In this document: positions 7,382 to 15,681 of the stretch, piece by piece | How positions within the stretch are numbered: the first letter of the stretch is position 1 | How the letters are laid out: the number at the start of each line of letters is the position of its first letter | Source of the DNA: Flavobacteriaceae bacterium | Lineage (GTDB): Bacteria; Bacteroidota; Bacteroidia; Flavobacteriales; Flavobacteriaceae | Assembly (NCBI GenBank): GCA_027073495.1 | Contig: JALSVQ010000159.1 | Span: forward strand, 1-35,998 | Length of the DNA: 35,998 nucleotides | Reading direction: 5' to 3' | Notes under the pieces: generated by a model | Seen by the model: only the letters and a program-made list of their open reading frames with translations | Databases searched by the model: none | What the model was told of the DNA's origin: nothing | Position numbers and translations under genes: made by a program

Positions 7382-8269
7382 ATGAAAAATTTTAAAACTA
7401 TTTTAATTGGAGTTATTAGTATTATCATATTTATTACATTAATAAAATGTAATTCTCAACCCGAAAAAAAAGACTTTGACTACTCATCAATTAACTCATT
7501 AGTAAATAAATACAAACTAAATGAGGCTATTCTCAAAATTCAATCAACTAAAGGATTAAAAAAGCAAGATAGTATTAATCTTATTAATTATTTGAGTTTT
7601 TTAAATCGAGTAAAAGAAATAGAAAATCAATTAGTAAAAAAAGACAGAAAAGAATTTATTGAAAAAATTATTAATTTTCAAAATGGAAATTTGAGAAGTA
7701 CTATTTTATATGCAGATTTGACTAAGGTTTTAGGCGAAGTTTTACTTGTAGATAGAACAAATATTTATACAGGTAGGGCATTTATTAATAGTAAAATAAG
7801 TTTACACAAAACACCTCAAAAAATTATTTTAAATTGTGATTATGATGACAGGTTTCATTCTCATATATTTACGAGTATTACTATTGAGAGTAATGGAAAG
7901 AAAACAATAATATCTAAAGGCTCTCCTATAAAAGGAATTGATAGTTACGATGCAGGAATTAGTTTTGAACTAACAGAAAAGCAAATAAATAGCATAATTA
8001 CTTCAAAAAACAGCAAGTTGGTTTTTAAAACTGCAATAACTTATAATGATAGAGCATACTTAAATGGGACAATTTGGGATATTAAAGGCGGGGAGGTAAT
8101 TAAATACAATGATGTTTCTGTATTTAAAGAAAGAAAAGCCCAAATTTTAGCAAAAGGAGAAATTAAAACGTTTGAGGTAGAAGTGAAAGAAAAGTATAGA
8201 AAACGATTTGAAACACTTTACGAGATTAATAAAATACTAAAGCGTAATAACATTAAACCAAAAAAATAA
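7382..8269 (+). CDS. Unknown membrane-anchored protein, possible lipoprotein
   Basis: This 295-residue protein matches no function I recognise. The N-terminus has two lysines and a hydrophobic stretch (ILIGVISIIIFITLI) ending in K-C at residue 24. That cysteine could be lipidated, but the Lys before it departs from the usual lipobox, so a simple membrane anchor is an alternative. Residues 30-110 are helical and charged, and about 130-240 are beta-rich. The last 50 residues are strongly basic (RKRFETLYEINKILKRNNIKPKK). It is the final gene of the integrase-bearing element and follows a structured non-coding stretch. A cargo role is inferred from position only. Confidence 0.6.
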   Translation: MKNFKTILIGVISIIIFITLIKCNSQPEKKDFDYSSINSLVNKYKLNEAILKIQSTKGLKKQDSINLINYLSFLNRVKEIENQLVKKDRKEFIEKIINFQNGNLRSTILYADLTKVLGEVLLVDRTNIYTGRAFINSKISLHKTPQKIILNCDYDDRFHSHIFTSITIESNGKKTIISKGSPIKGIDSYDAGISFELTEKQINSIITSKNSKLVFKTAITYNDRAYLNGTIWDIKGGEVIKYNDVSVFKERKAQILAKGEIKTFEVEVKEKYRKRFETLYEINKILKRNNIKPKK

Positions 8270-8322
8270 ACTTAACGAGTGTTAATAATAAGTTGAGGTT
8301 TTTTAAAATATTGGAGAGATGT

Positions 8323-8331
8323 TGGCGAACT
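8323..8331. repeat. Candidate attachment-site core (TGGCGAACT), right copy
   Basis: This is the direct repeat of 2323-2331. It lies between the last gene of the mobile element and the 3' end of tRNA-Leu, so the pair spans almost exactly 6 kb of accessory DNA. Confidence 0.3.
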
Positions 8332-8338
8332 AAACCTT

Positions 8339-8380
8339 TTAAAAAAGAAAAACCCTTGAAAATCAAAAGATTAACAAGGG
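8339..8380 (-). terminator. Intrinsic terminator of the tRNA-Gly/tRNA-Leu transcript
   Basis: Read on the minus strand, CCCTTG...AATC pairs with GATT...CAAGGG (8353-8380) around a TTTT loop, with two T-T mismatches. A T-rich tract follows on the minus strand (complement of about 8339-8352). It lies just beyond the 3' end of tRNA-Leu. Confidence 0.75.
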
Positions 8381-8386
8381 CTTAAG

Positions 8387-8470
8387 TACTCGAGACGGGA
8401 CTTGAACCCGTACGGACTAATGTCCACTGGATTTTAAGTCCAGCGTGTCTACCAATTCCACCACTCGAGC
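8387..8470 (-). tRNA. tRNA-Leu (anticodon TAA)
   Basis: The minus strand folds as a class II tRNA of 84 bases. The acceptor GCTCGAG pairs with CTCGAGT (a G-U at the end), and the D-arm is GTGGAATTGGTAGAC. The anticodon stem is CTGGA/TCCAG with loop CTTAAAA, so the anticodon is TAA. A long variable arm and a GTTCAAGTC T-loop follow, with discriminator A. No CCA is encoded. It decodes UUA and lies downstream of tRNA-Gly in the same direction. Confidence 0.93.
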
Positions 8471-8556
8471 ATCATTGATGCTTTACGCAACAAAAATAGC
8501 TTTTTCGCAACGTGAATTTCTAAAAAATTATTTTAAAAACTCAACTTGCGTTTCAG

Positions 8557-8628
8557 AGCGAAAGACGGGATTTGAACCCGCGACCTCCACCTTGGCAAGG
8601 TGATGCTCTACCCCTGAGCTACTTTCGC
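8557..8628 (-). tRNA. tRNA-Gly (anticodon GCC)
   Basis: This 72-base minus-strand tRNA has acceptor GCGAAAG/CTTTCGC and D-arm AGCTCAGGGGTAGAGC. The anticodon stem CACCT/AGGTG has loop TGCCA within TTGCCAA, giving anticodon GCC. The T-arm is CGGGTTTGAATCCCG. The discriminator is T, as usual for tRNA-Gly. CCA is not encoded. It is likely co-transcribed with tRNA-Leu 86 bases further on. Confidence 0.93.
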
Positions 8629-8702
8629 ATAGTGTATAAGAACTATACCTTATTGTTTTAAGGTGGATGCAAATTTACATTTTTTTATCAATATCTCACA
8701 AA

Positions 8703-11333
8703 CTATTTTTTACTTTTTTTTGTAAGCATTCTTTTTAAGCTATTTAGCTTCATTAAAGCCTCTACAGGTGTCAATGTGTTAATGTCTACTAACTCGAGTT
8801 CTTCCTTGATTTCCAGTAATAAAGGATCGTCTAATTGAAAAAAACTCAATTGTGTACTTTCTTGTTGTACTTGCTCCAAAGCTGCTTCTGTTTGTTTGTG
8901 ATTGTTTCTTTTTTCAAGTTCTTTGAGTATTTTATTGGCTTTAGAAACAACCAAACTAGGCATTCCTGCCATTTTTGCTACATGAATACCAAAACTATGA
9001 TGACTTCCTCCTGCTACAAGTTTACGCAAGAAAAGTACTTTATCTTTCAACTCCTTTACCGACACATTATAGTTTTTTATTCGTGGGAAATTTTTAGTCA
9101 TTTTATTGAGCTCGTGATAATGCGTAGCAAACAATGTTTTGGCTCGCGATGGATGCTCATGGAGATATTCTGCAATAGCCCAAGCTATAGAAACACCATC
9201 ATAAGTACTTGTACCACGCCCTATCTCATCTAGAAGTACTAAACTACGTTCCGAAAGATTGTTTAGGATACTTGCCGTTTCGTTCATCTCTACCATAAAT
9301 GTAGATTCGCCCATAGATATATTATCACTTGCGCCCACACGCGTAAATATTTTATCTACCAAACCGATACTTGCTTCTGAAGCAGGAACAAAACTTCCCA
9401 TCTGTGCTAGTAATACAATTAATGCTGTTTGACGCAAAATGGCAGATTTACCACTCATATTAGGTCCTGTTATCATTATAATCTGTTGCAAATCACGATC
9501 CAGTGAAACGTCATTAGCAATATAGGATTCGCCTAATGGCAACTGTTTTTCAATCACAGGATGACGCCCGTTTTTGATTGTGATTGCGGTACCTTCGGTA
9601 AGCTCTGGTTTAGTGTAGTTGTTGTTTTTTGCCAATTGTACAAAGGCAAGCAGACAATCTAACTTTGCTATCAATGAGGCATTGTGCTGTATTGGTTGTA
9701 TAAAGCTAGCGAGCCCTAATACAAGTTCTTGATAAATACCTTGTTCTAAAGTTTGTATTTTTTCTTCAGCGCCTAATATTTTGGTTTCGTAAGTCTTGAG
9801 CTCTTCGGTAATATAGCGTTCTGCACTTACCAAAGTCTGTTTGCGCACCCACGATTCAGGGACTTTATCTTTATGTGTATTGCGCACTTCAAGATAATAG
9901 CCAAATACATTGTTAAAGGCAATTTTCAATGATGGAATACTCGTGTTTTCGCGCTCTCGAGCTACAATTTGATCTAAGTAATCTTTACCTGAAAAAGCAA
10001 TCTTACGCAGCTCGTCAAGTTCATTAGAATATCCTGCTTTTATGGCATTTCCCTTAATAATATTAACCGGAGCCTCTTCGTTTAAAACAGTTGTTATTTT
10101 AGTGATTACTTCATCTAATGCATGCAAGCTGTCGCCTATATTTTTAAGTGCTTTATTGGTGCTTGCTGTCGCTTGTTTTTTTATCGGTTGAATGGCTTGC
10201 AAAGAGTTTTTAAGCTGTATGAGTTCTCTTGGATGAATTTTTTGTGTTGCCACTTTAGAGACCAAGCGTTCAATATCTCCTATTTGTTTTATTTGTAATT
10301 GAAAACTATCAAATTCTGTGATGTTTTCTGCTAAAAAAGCAACAACATCCAAACGCGCATCTATCGCTTTTTTGTCTTTTAACGGCAATGCTAACCAGCG
10401 TTTGAGCAAACGTCCGCCCATAGGCGAAATGGTTTTGTCAATAACATCAAGAAGTGTCACGGCATTGACATTGTTGGAGTAATACAATTCGAGATTTCGA
10501 ATAGTAAAACGGTCTAACCAAACATATTTGTCTGTAGCAATACGGTTTATATTGGTAATGTGACCCAGTTTATGATGTTGCGTTTCTGATAAATAATGAA
10601 GAATAGCACCTGCTGCTATTTGTCCTTTTTCAAGGTCTGCAATACCAAAACCTTTAAGCGTATTGGTCTTAAAATGGTTTAATAATTTCTCTTGTGCATA
10701 ATCAGCCTGAAAAATCCAATCTTCAAGGAAAAATGTATAAAAATCAGATCCAAAAGTTGTGGTAAATTGCTTCTTTTCTGCTTTCGAAAAAAGAATTTCT
10801 TTGGGATTGAAATTTTGTAATAATTTATCAATATAATCGGCTTGACCTTCCGAAATCAAAAACTCGCCTGTAGAAACATCTAAAAAAGCAACACCAATAC
10901 TGTTTTTGCTAAAATGCAGTGCTGCAAGAAAATTATTTTGCTTAGCATGAAGCACCTCATCATGAAGTGAAACGCCAGGTGTTATTAACTCTGTTACGCC
11001 ACGTTTCACTATTTTTTTGGTCATCTTTGGATCTTCCAATTGGTCACATATAGCAACGCGTAAACCTGCTTTAACAAGTTTCGGAAGATAGGTGTTCAAT
11101 GAGTGATGTGGAAAACCAGCCAATGCAGTTTCATTGGCTGTTCCTGCGCCTCGTTTGGTCAGGACAATGCCCAATATTTTAGAAACCTCAATAGCATCTG
11201 TTGCAAACGTTTCGTAAAAATCGCCTACACGAAATAACAAAATAGCTTCAGGATATTTTGCTTTTATCCCGTAATACTGTTTCATCAAAGGGCTTACCTT
11301 TTTTTCTTTCTTATCTTTTTTATCTTTTGCCAA
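8703..11333 (-). CDS. mutS: DNA mismatch repair protein MutS
   Basis: This is a full-length MutS that recognises mismatches and recruits MutL. The mismatch-reading motif is in GDFYETF near the N-terminus. The ATPase domain has Walker A GPNMSGKS, Walker [17 protein letters not shown] and the ATHYHEL motif. The frame is open to an ATG at 11369, but that start overlaps a TATCTTTG promoter element (11359-11366, minus). The product from there begins with an atypical [12 protein letters not shown] prefer the TTG at 11331-11333, giving [19 protein letters not shown], which matches flavobacterial MutS starts; the protein is then 876 residues. It reads without any break, unlike the accessory genes on either side. 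Confidence 0.95.
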   Translation of the reverse strand: MAKDKKDKKEKKVSPLMKQYYGIKAKYPEAILLFRVGDFYETFATDAIEVSKILGIVLTKRGAGTANETALAGFPHHSLNTYLPKLVKAGLRVAICDQLEDPKMTKKIVKRGVTELITPGVSLHDEVLHAKQNNFLAALHFSKNSIGVAFLDVSTGEFLISEGQADYIDKLLQNFNPKEILFSKAEKKQFTTTFGSDFYTFFLEDWIFQADYAQEKLLNHFKTNTLKGFGIADLEKGQIAAGAILHYLSETQHHKLGHITNINRIATDKYVWLDRFTIRNLELYYSNNVNAVTLLDVIDKTISPMGGRLLKRWLALPLKDKKAIDARLDVVAFLAENITEFDSFQLQIKQIGDIERLVSKVATQKIHPRELIQLKNSLQAIQPIKKQATASTNKALKNIGDSLHALDEVITKITTVLNEEAPVNIIKGNAIKAGYSNELDELRKIAFSGKDYLDQIVARERENTSIPSLKIAFNNVFGYYLEVRNTHKDKVPESWVRKQTLVSAERYITEELKTYETKILGAEEKIQTLEQGIYQELVLGLASFIQPIQHNASLIAKLDCLLAFVQLAKNNNYTKPELTEGTAITIKNGRHPVIEKQLPLGESYIANDVSLDRDLQQIIMITGPNMSGKSAILRQTALIVLLAQMGSFVPASEASIGLVDKIFTRVGASDNISMGESTFMVEMNETASILNNLSERSLVLLDEIGRGTSTYDGVSIAWAIAEYLHEHPSRAKTLFATHYHELNKMTKNFPRIKNYNVSVKELKDKVLFLRKLVAGGSHHSFGIHVAKMAGMPSLVVSKANKILKELEKRNNHKQTEAALEQVQQESTQLSFFQLDDPLLLEIKEELELVDINTLTPVEALMKLNSLKRMLTKKSKK

Positions 11334-11358
11334 TGCCTTTTGCTTAAATTGATTGATG

Positions 11359-11366
11359 CAAAGATA
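11359..11366 (-). promoter_or_regulatory. Bacteroidota -7 element for mutS
   Basis: On the minus strand TATCTTTG matches TAnnTTTG 25 bases before the proposed TTG start. It argues against the upstream ATG at 11369. No convincing -33 TTG is seen. Confidence 0.5.
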
Positions 11367-11444
11367 CATTTTTATTCATGCATTTGTAAATTGAGTGCAA
11401 TACAATAATTATAACACGGTTGCATTATTTGAATACTATTTTAG

Positions 11445-11452
11445 TATATTTG
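11445..11452 (+). promoter_or_regulatory. Bacteroidota -7 element before the GNAT gene
   Basis: TATATTTG matches TAnnTTTG. A TTG at 11420-11422 lies 22 bases upstream, within the usual 17-23 spacing. The start codon is about 60 bases downstream, after ACGTTGTACACAAGC, a sequence that resembles the tail of the repeats around the restriction cassette. Confidence 0.45.
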
Positions 11453-11512
11453 TGCTAATACAAGATAAATTGTTTATTTGGTTTATTATTACGTTGTACA
11501 CAAGCAAAAAAA

Positions 11513-12073
11513 ATGAAATATATACTTGAAGGACAAGAGACGGAAAGATTGTTATTTAGGTTATTAAAACCTGAAGATTTTGACAATTGGATTTATTTAT
11601 TTCAAGAAAATAATGTTGCCAAATTCTTAGGGCTTGATACCAGTTTGACGGGAAATGAACTATGTGAATTATGGTTTAAAAAAGTATTTGACAGGTATGA
11701 AAATGATTTAGGCGGAATGAATGTATTAATTGATAAAAAAACTAAGCGACTTGTTGGGCAATGCGGACTTCTTGTTCAAACTGTTGAAAATATTGACCGA
11801 TTAGAAATTGGATACTCAATACTTCCAGAATTTTGGAATAAAGGTTATGCAACGGAATCTTCAATTAAATGTAAAAATTATGCATTTGAGAATGATTTTG
11901 CTAATTCACTGATTTCAATTATTCACGTTGATAATATTAGTTCCGAAAAAGTTGCCTTGAAAAATGGAATGAATTTAGAAAAAAAAATAAATTCTTATAA
12001 AGGAAATCCTGTTAATATTTTTCGAATTGACAAATTAAACTGGAAAATAGAGCCAGTGTACAACAGCGTATAA
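11513..12073 (+). CDS. GNAT-family N-acetyltransferase (RimJ/RimL-like)
   Basis: This 186-residue cytoplasmic protein would transfer an acetyl group from acetyl-CoA to an amine. The layout is that of the RimJ/RimL subgroup: ETERLLFRLLKPEDFDNW at the N-terminus, the beta-4 strand IGYSILPEFWNKGYATE (acetyl-CoA-binding loop NKGYAT) at about residues 101-117, and the VALKNGM motif at about 150-156. Substrate cannot be told. It stands alone with its own promoter and ends immediately before a 108-bp palindromic repeat. This suggests it travels as a single-gene cassette with that repeat as its 3' boundary. Confidence 0.8.
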   Translation: MKYILEGQETERLLFRLLKPEDFDNWIYLFQENNVAKFLGLDTSLTGNELCELWFKKVFDRYENDLGGMNVLIDKKTKRLVGQCGLLVQTVENIDRLEIGYSILPEFWNKGYATESSIKCKNYAFENDFANSLISIIHVDNISSEKVALKNGMNLEKKINSYKGNPVNIFRIDKLNWKIEPVYNSV

Positions 12074-12175
12074 CAGTAATTGCGGTTTTGTGCTTAACTC
12101 AAAATTTAGTACTTTTACAAAGTTAAGTGTTTTACCCAAAGTTTCGGAATTTAAAACCCGCAACTACGGTTATAC
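12068..12175 (+). repeat. Palindromic repeat A, left copy
   Basis: The left arm GTATAACAGTAATTGCGG (12068-12085) and the right arm CCGCAACTACGGTTATAC (12158-12175) are near-perfect reverse complements, closing a 108-base imperfect hairpin. A second copy in the same orientation lies at 18613-18722, beyond the type III restriction locus. The interior shares TTTTG, TTAAC and ACAAAGTTNAGTG with that copy. Here the promoter-like motif has decayed to TACTTTTA. Confidence 0.8.
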
Positions 12176-12226
12176 CAACGTTACCAACAAGCCAGAACGA
12201 AAAAAAAATCCTGCTAAAAAGAAAAA

Positions 12227-12315
12227 GCCAACACGCAAATTGCACATTTGGTTTTTCCCAACGCTTAAAAATTCAACCTTAAAAAAACCAAAAGAGCATT
12301 TTTTTTGCCAACGCT
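12227..12315 (+). repeat. Palindromic repeat B, left copy
   Basis: This 89-base element begins GCCAACACGC and ends GCCAACGCT. Inside, CACATTTG at 12243 is followed 46 bases later by CAAAAGAG at 12289. TTGCACATTTGGTTTTT pairs imperfectly with AAAAACCAAAAGAGCA. A sister copy in the same orientation lies at 18489-18575. Confidence 0.7.
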
Positions 12316-12339
12316 TCCCTAAAATCCAAAAAACTTTTG

Positions 12340-12366
12340 TACATTTGACACATCTTGTCAAGACAA
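12340..12366 (+). promoter_or_regulatory. Promoter and operator-like palindrome before the XRE gene
   Basis: TACATTTG (12340-12347) matches TAnnTTTG. TTGTC-AA-GACAA (12355-12366) is an inverted repeat placed at the expected transcription start, with further GACA copies at 12347-12350 and 12373-12376. The position fits an autoregulatory site for the XRE protein encoded next, as for controller proteins of restriction systems. This is inference from position. Confidence 0.45.
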
Positions 12367-12383
12367 ATAAAAAGACAACCTAA

Positions 12384-12683
12384 ATGGATACAATAGGAGA
12401 TATTTTACGTACCGAAAGAGAAAATAGAAACTTGCTTTTAAGACAAGCATCTGCTCTACTCGAAATAGACCAAGCAATACTTAGTAAAATAGAACGAAAC
12501 GAACGTAAAGCAACCAAAGAACAACTAAATGGCTTTGCGAAAGTTTACGAACTTGATATTGAAACCCTACTCATATTATGGTTAGGCGAAAAAATATATA
12601 AAAACATTGAGAATGAAGACTTTCCTTTAAAAGCCTTAAAAGTGGCAGAAGAAAAAGTAAAATATAATAAAACTAAGAAATAG
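12384..12683 (+). CDS. XRE-family HTH regulator (controller-like) of the type III R-M locus
   Basis: This 99-residue protein has a lambda-repressor-like helix-turn-helix at about residues 4-60 (IGDILRTERENRNLLLRQAS, then QAILSKIERNERKATKEQL), followed by a short basic tail. Small XRE proteins at the head of restriction-modification operons act as controller proteins that time expression of methylase and nuclease. The mod gene starts 2 bases after its TAG stop, so the two are co-transcribed. A palindrome just upstream is a candidate self-operator. It uses TAG as a normal stop, relevant to the internal TAG in mod. Confidence 0.8.
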   Translation: MDTIGDILRTERENRNLLLRQASALLEIDQAILSKIERNERKATKEQLNGFAKVYELDIETLLILWLGEKIYKNIENEDFPLKALKVAEEKVKYNKTKK

Positions 12684-12685
12684 AT

Positions 12686-14401
12686 ATGCAACAAAATTTC
12701 AAAGAACACATCATACAACTTTTACTACAAGACGATAGATTAAAGGATGAACAAGGGGAATTAAGAGGTAATTTGGTAAAAGAATACGTAAACACTTTAG
12801 ACGAAAAACTAATAAGCCTACTTTTAGAAGACAAACAAACAAGAAACAAGTTTTTCTTAAAAATAAAAGATGCTTACGTTTTTAAAACCAATGAATTTAA
12901 ATTCTTTTTAGACGAAAACAGCATAGACAATTCGTTTACACAATACAGTAATCGTATTGGTTTAGCAAGTGGCGGAAAATTCTTAAAAGACAATACAGAT
13001 GTAGTACTAAATTTTCCGTTTAAAGATTGCATACTCGAAGGCGGACAAAGCACAGAAGACGGTTTAGACACCTATTTTGAAGATGATGGCAATGGCAACT
13101 ACATAGAAAAACAAAGCAAACGAAAAGAAATATTTTTTAATGAAGTATTGGCTCGTGATGAAATAGACCGACTATTAGAACCCAAAGCATTTACCAACAT
13201 TACAAAATACGATAGCAAAGGCAAAAGCAAACCTACAAAATTTAACCGAAACGCCAAAGGCACTATTACCGATAACCTCATTATAAAAGGAAACAACTTA
13301 TTGGCTTTGCACTCGCTTAAAAAAGAATTTAAAGGCAAAATAAAACTAATTTATATTGATCCTCCATACAATACTGGTAACGATAGTTTTGCTTATAATG
13401 ATAGTTTTAACCACTCTACTTGGCTTACGTTTATGAGAAATAGATTGATAGTGGCGAGAGATTTGTTAAGGGAAGATGGTGTTATTTTTGTGCAATGTGA
13501 TGATAATGAACAGGCGTATTTGAAAATATTATTAGATGATATTTTTAAAAATGGTTTTATTAATAATTTAGTTGCAGAAATGAGTAATTTATCAGGAAAT
13601 AAAATTGAACACGCTATTCAAGGGAGAAAGTTTCCTAAAATAAAAGAATATATTTTACTTTACGCAAAGAATAAATCAAGTTATAAACTTACAATACCAA
13701 AAAATAAAAAAGATAAATGGGATAATGAGTATAATATGATTATTCCCAAACTTACCATTGCTATTTTTAATGATATACATAAAAATATAGAATGTAATAA
13801 TGAAAAAGAATTGAATTCAATTCTTTCATCATTAAGAATAGTATCTTTAAAAGAGTATCTAAAAAAGAATAAAATATTAAATATTGAAAAATTTAGACTT
13901 GACAATGCTTTTAAAATAATAGCCTCTAAACCAAACAAGGCATTAAAGAAAAAGGCAATTGAATTAGAATATTCACAAGATATATTTGCTTTAAAAAATC
14001 AAAGAGGTACTCTGAAAATTATAAAAACTGATTTTAATAGGGAAACCGATACTGCACGTATTGAATTGGTTTTTGCTGAAAACAATATAAATGTTTATTA
14101 TGGTGATATATGGCATAAAATAACTACGACTGGTGGTGTTGCACAAGAAGGTGGTGTTGTTATGAAAAATGGTAAAAAACCAGAACAATTATTGAATTTA
14201 ATTATTTCAACTGCCACTTCTGAAAATGATATAGTTTTAGACTACCATTTAGGCTCTGGTACTACTTGTGCAGTTGCTCATAAAATGAATAGACGATTTA
14301 TTGGTTGCGAACAAATTGACAATCAAGTTGATTTATCAAAAAAAAGACTTCATAACGTAATTCTTGGAGAACAATCTGGCGTTTCAAAAGCCTATAACTA
14401 G
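12686..14401 (+). CDS. Type III restriction-modification methyltransferase (Mod), truncated by internal TAG
   Basis: This is the modification subunit: an N6-adenine (beta-class) methyltransferase that would also specify the recognition site for Res. DPPY is at residues 225-228 (LIYIDPPYNTGNDSF), preceded by a long N-terminal region. The SAM-binding motif is DYHLGSGTT at about 519-527, where homologs usually have DFFAGSGTT. The central 290-480 region is probably the target-recognition domain. Translation stops at codon 572 (TAG, 14399-14401). The frame continues uninterrupted for 114 more codons with the conserved continuation QGGGSFVYLELA, where homologs have WQGGGSF. A single TGG-to-TAG change therefore explains the truncation. 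Confidence 0.85.
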   Translation: MQQNFKEHIIQLLLQDDRLKDEQGELRGNLVKEYVNTLDEKLISLLLEDKQTRNKFFLKIKDAYVFKTNEFKFFLDENSIDNSFTQYSNRIGLASGGKFLKDNTDVVLNFPFKDCILEGGQSTEDGLDTYFEDDGNGNYIEKQSKRKEIFFNEVLARDEIDRLLEPKAFTNITKYDSKGKSKPTKFNRNAKGTITDNLIIKGNNLLALHSLKKEFKGKIKLIYIDPPYNTGNDSFAYNDSFNHSTWLTFMRNRLIVARDLLREDGVIFVQCDDNEQAYLKILLDDIFKNGFINNLVAEMSNLSGNKIEHAIQGRKFPKIKEYILLYAKNKSSYKLTIPKNKKDKWDNEYNMIIPKLTIAIFNDIHKNIECNNEKELNSILSSLRIVSLKEYLKKNKILNIEKFRLDNAFKIIASKPNKALKKKAIELEYSQDIFALKNQRGTLKIIKTDFNRETDTARIELVFAENNINVYYGDIWHKITTTGGVAQEGGVVMKNGKKPEQLLNLIISTATSENDIVLDYHLGSGTTCAVAHKMNRRFIGCEQIDNQVDLSKKRLHNVILGEQSGVSKAYN

Positions 14402-14746
14402 CAAGGAGGCGGTTCATTTGTCTATTTAGAATTAGCCAAAAACAACCAAACAGCAAAAGAAGAAATCTTAAAATGTAAGAGTTTAAAAGAATTGATGCAG
14501 TATTTTGAAACAATGTATAATAAATATTTTTTGCATTACAATGTACGCATCAAACAGTTTAAAGAAGAAATAAGCCAAGAAGAAAACTTTAAGAAATTAG
14601 CCTTAGAACGCCAAAAAGAAATATTTACCAAAATGCTCGACCTAAACCAACTCTATGTAAACTTGAGCGAAATGGAAGATAGTAGGTATAAGATAGATGC
14701 TAAAGATGTTGCTTTAAATAAAGACTTTTATCAACTAAAAAAGTAA
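14402..14746 (+). pseudogene. C-terminal fragment of Mod, downstream of the internal TAG
   Basis: This continues the Mod reading frame from codon 573 to TAA at 14744-14746. It begins QGGGSFVYLELAKNNQTAKEE and is followed by a helical segment (LKELMQYFETMYNKYFLHYN) found at the C-terminus of type III Mod proteins, a region usually involved in dimerisation and Res contact. An internal ATG at 14492 could start an 84-residue product. Without suppression of the TAG the two parts are made separately or the tail is lost. The intact gene would be 12686-14746, encoding 686 residues. Confidence 0.75.
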
Positions 14747-14750
14747 GGCT

Positions 14751-15611
14751 ATGAAAAAAGAAATTATACAATCATTAACCAATAATTTTGAAGACTGTTC
14801 TTACACCACAGAAAATGGTGTAGAATTTTGGTTTGCCAGAGAATTGCAACACCTATTAGGTTATACCAAATGGGATAATTTTGTAAAGGTAATTAACAAA
14901 GCAAAAATTTCTTGTGAAGCCTCAGAAAACAACATAGAAGACCATTTTGCCGATATCGGGAAAATGGTTACAATTGGTTCTGGCACGCAAAGAGAAATTA
15001 AAGATGTAATGCTAACAAGATACGCTTGTTATTTAGTTACTCAAAACGGAGACCCAAAAAAAGAAGCCATTGCATTTGCTCAAAATTACTTTGCTATTCA
15101 AACACGAAAATTTGAGTTGATAGAGCAAAGAATAAAAGACTGGGAACGCTTGCAAGCAAGAACCAAACTATCTTTATCCGAAAAAGAATTAAGTGCATTA
15201 ATTTACGAACAAACAGGAAACGATAGAAATTTTGGCATTATTAGAAGCAAAGGAGACCAAGCCTTATTTGGTGGTTTAACAACCAAACAAATGAAAAAGA
15301 AAATGGGTATTCCATTAAACAGACCATTAGCCGATTTTTTACCAACCATTACCATAAAAGCAAAAGATTTTGCTACTGAAATTACGGTTTTTAATACCAA
15401 AGAAAAAGGCTTAAATACAGAACGTAAAATCTCTACAGAACATATTGTAAACAATCGTTCTGTTCGTAGAATATTATTAGAAAGAGGTATAAAACCCGAA
15501 AATTTACCAGCCGAAGAAGATTTAAAAAAATTGGAAAGACGTGTAAAATCAGAAGAAAAGAAATTGGGTAAAAATCCAAAATCATTAAATCCTAAAAAGA
15601 GAAAGAAATAA
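14751..15611 (+). CDS. DinD-like (DNA damage-inducible protein D) family protein
   Basis: This 286-residue protein resembles the DinD family. The N-terminal region carries a Bro-N/antirepressor-like fold (EFWFARELQHLLGYTKWDNFVKVINKA, then DVMLTRYACYLVTQNGDPKK). This is followed by ELSALIYEQTGNDRNFGIIRSKGDQALFG, NRPLADFLPTITIKAKDFATEITVFN and a basic C-terminus. Escherichia coli DinD is LexA-regulated and inhibits RecA filament activity. The role of R-M-associated members is unclear. It lies 4 bases after the Mod frame and 70 bases before res, so it is part of the operon. A DNA-damage or cargo-regulatory role is inferred. Confidence 0.8.
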   Translation: MKKEIIQSLTNNFEDCSYTTENGVEFWFARELQHLLGYTKWDNFVKVINKAKISCEASENNIEDHFADIGKMVTIGSGTQREIKDVMLTRYACYLVTQNGDPKKEAIAFAQNYFAIQTRKFELIEQRIKDWERLQARTKLSLSEKELSALIYEQTGNDRNFGIIRSKGDQALFGGLTTKQMKKKMGIPLNRPLADFLPTITIKAKDFATEITVFNTKEKGLNTERKISTEHIVNNRSVRRILLERGIKPENLPAEEDLKKLERRVKSEEKKLGKNPKSLNPKKRKK

Positions 15612-15617
15612 AACCAA

Positions 15618-15635
15618 TTTGTTGTACTCAACAAA
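15618..15635 (+). promoter_or_regulatory. Short palindrome between the dinD-like and res genes
   Basis: TTTGTTG-TACT-CAACAAA is a perfect 7-bp inverted repeat in the 70-base gap before res. It is too short and T-poor for a strong terminator. It may be an operator or an attenuating stem. Confidence 0.35.
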
Positions 15636-15681
15636 ATGGTACGTAATGCGTATCAAATTGATTTCACAAAAAAAGTAAATA

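Noticed and set aside
8835-9233. 132-codon plus-strand frame
   Set aside because: It lies wholly inside mutS on the opposite strand, with cysteine- and phenylalanine-rich composition typical of an antisense shadow.
12090-12383. 97-codon plus-strand frame before the XRE gene
   Set aside because: It spans repeats A and B and the promoter region. Its Lys/Pro-rich translation reflects the repeat sequence rather than a protein.
6931-14401. Several internal TAG codons suggested that TAG might be recoded as sense
   Set aside because: TAG is used as an ordinary stop by the XRE gene (12681-12683), the MBL hydrolase (21599-21601) and the SecB-like gene, and one of the interruptions is TAA. Mutation is the simpler explanation.
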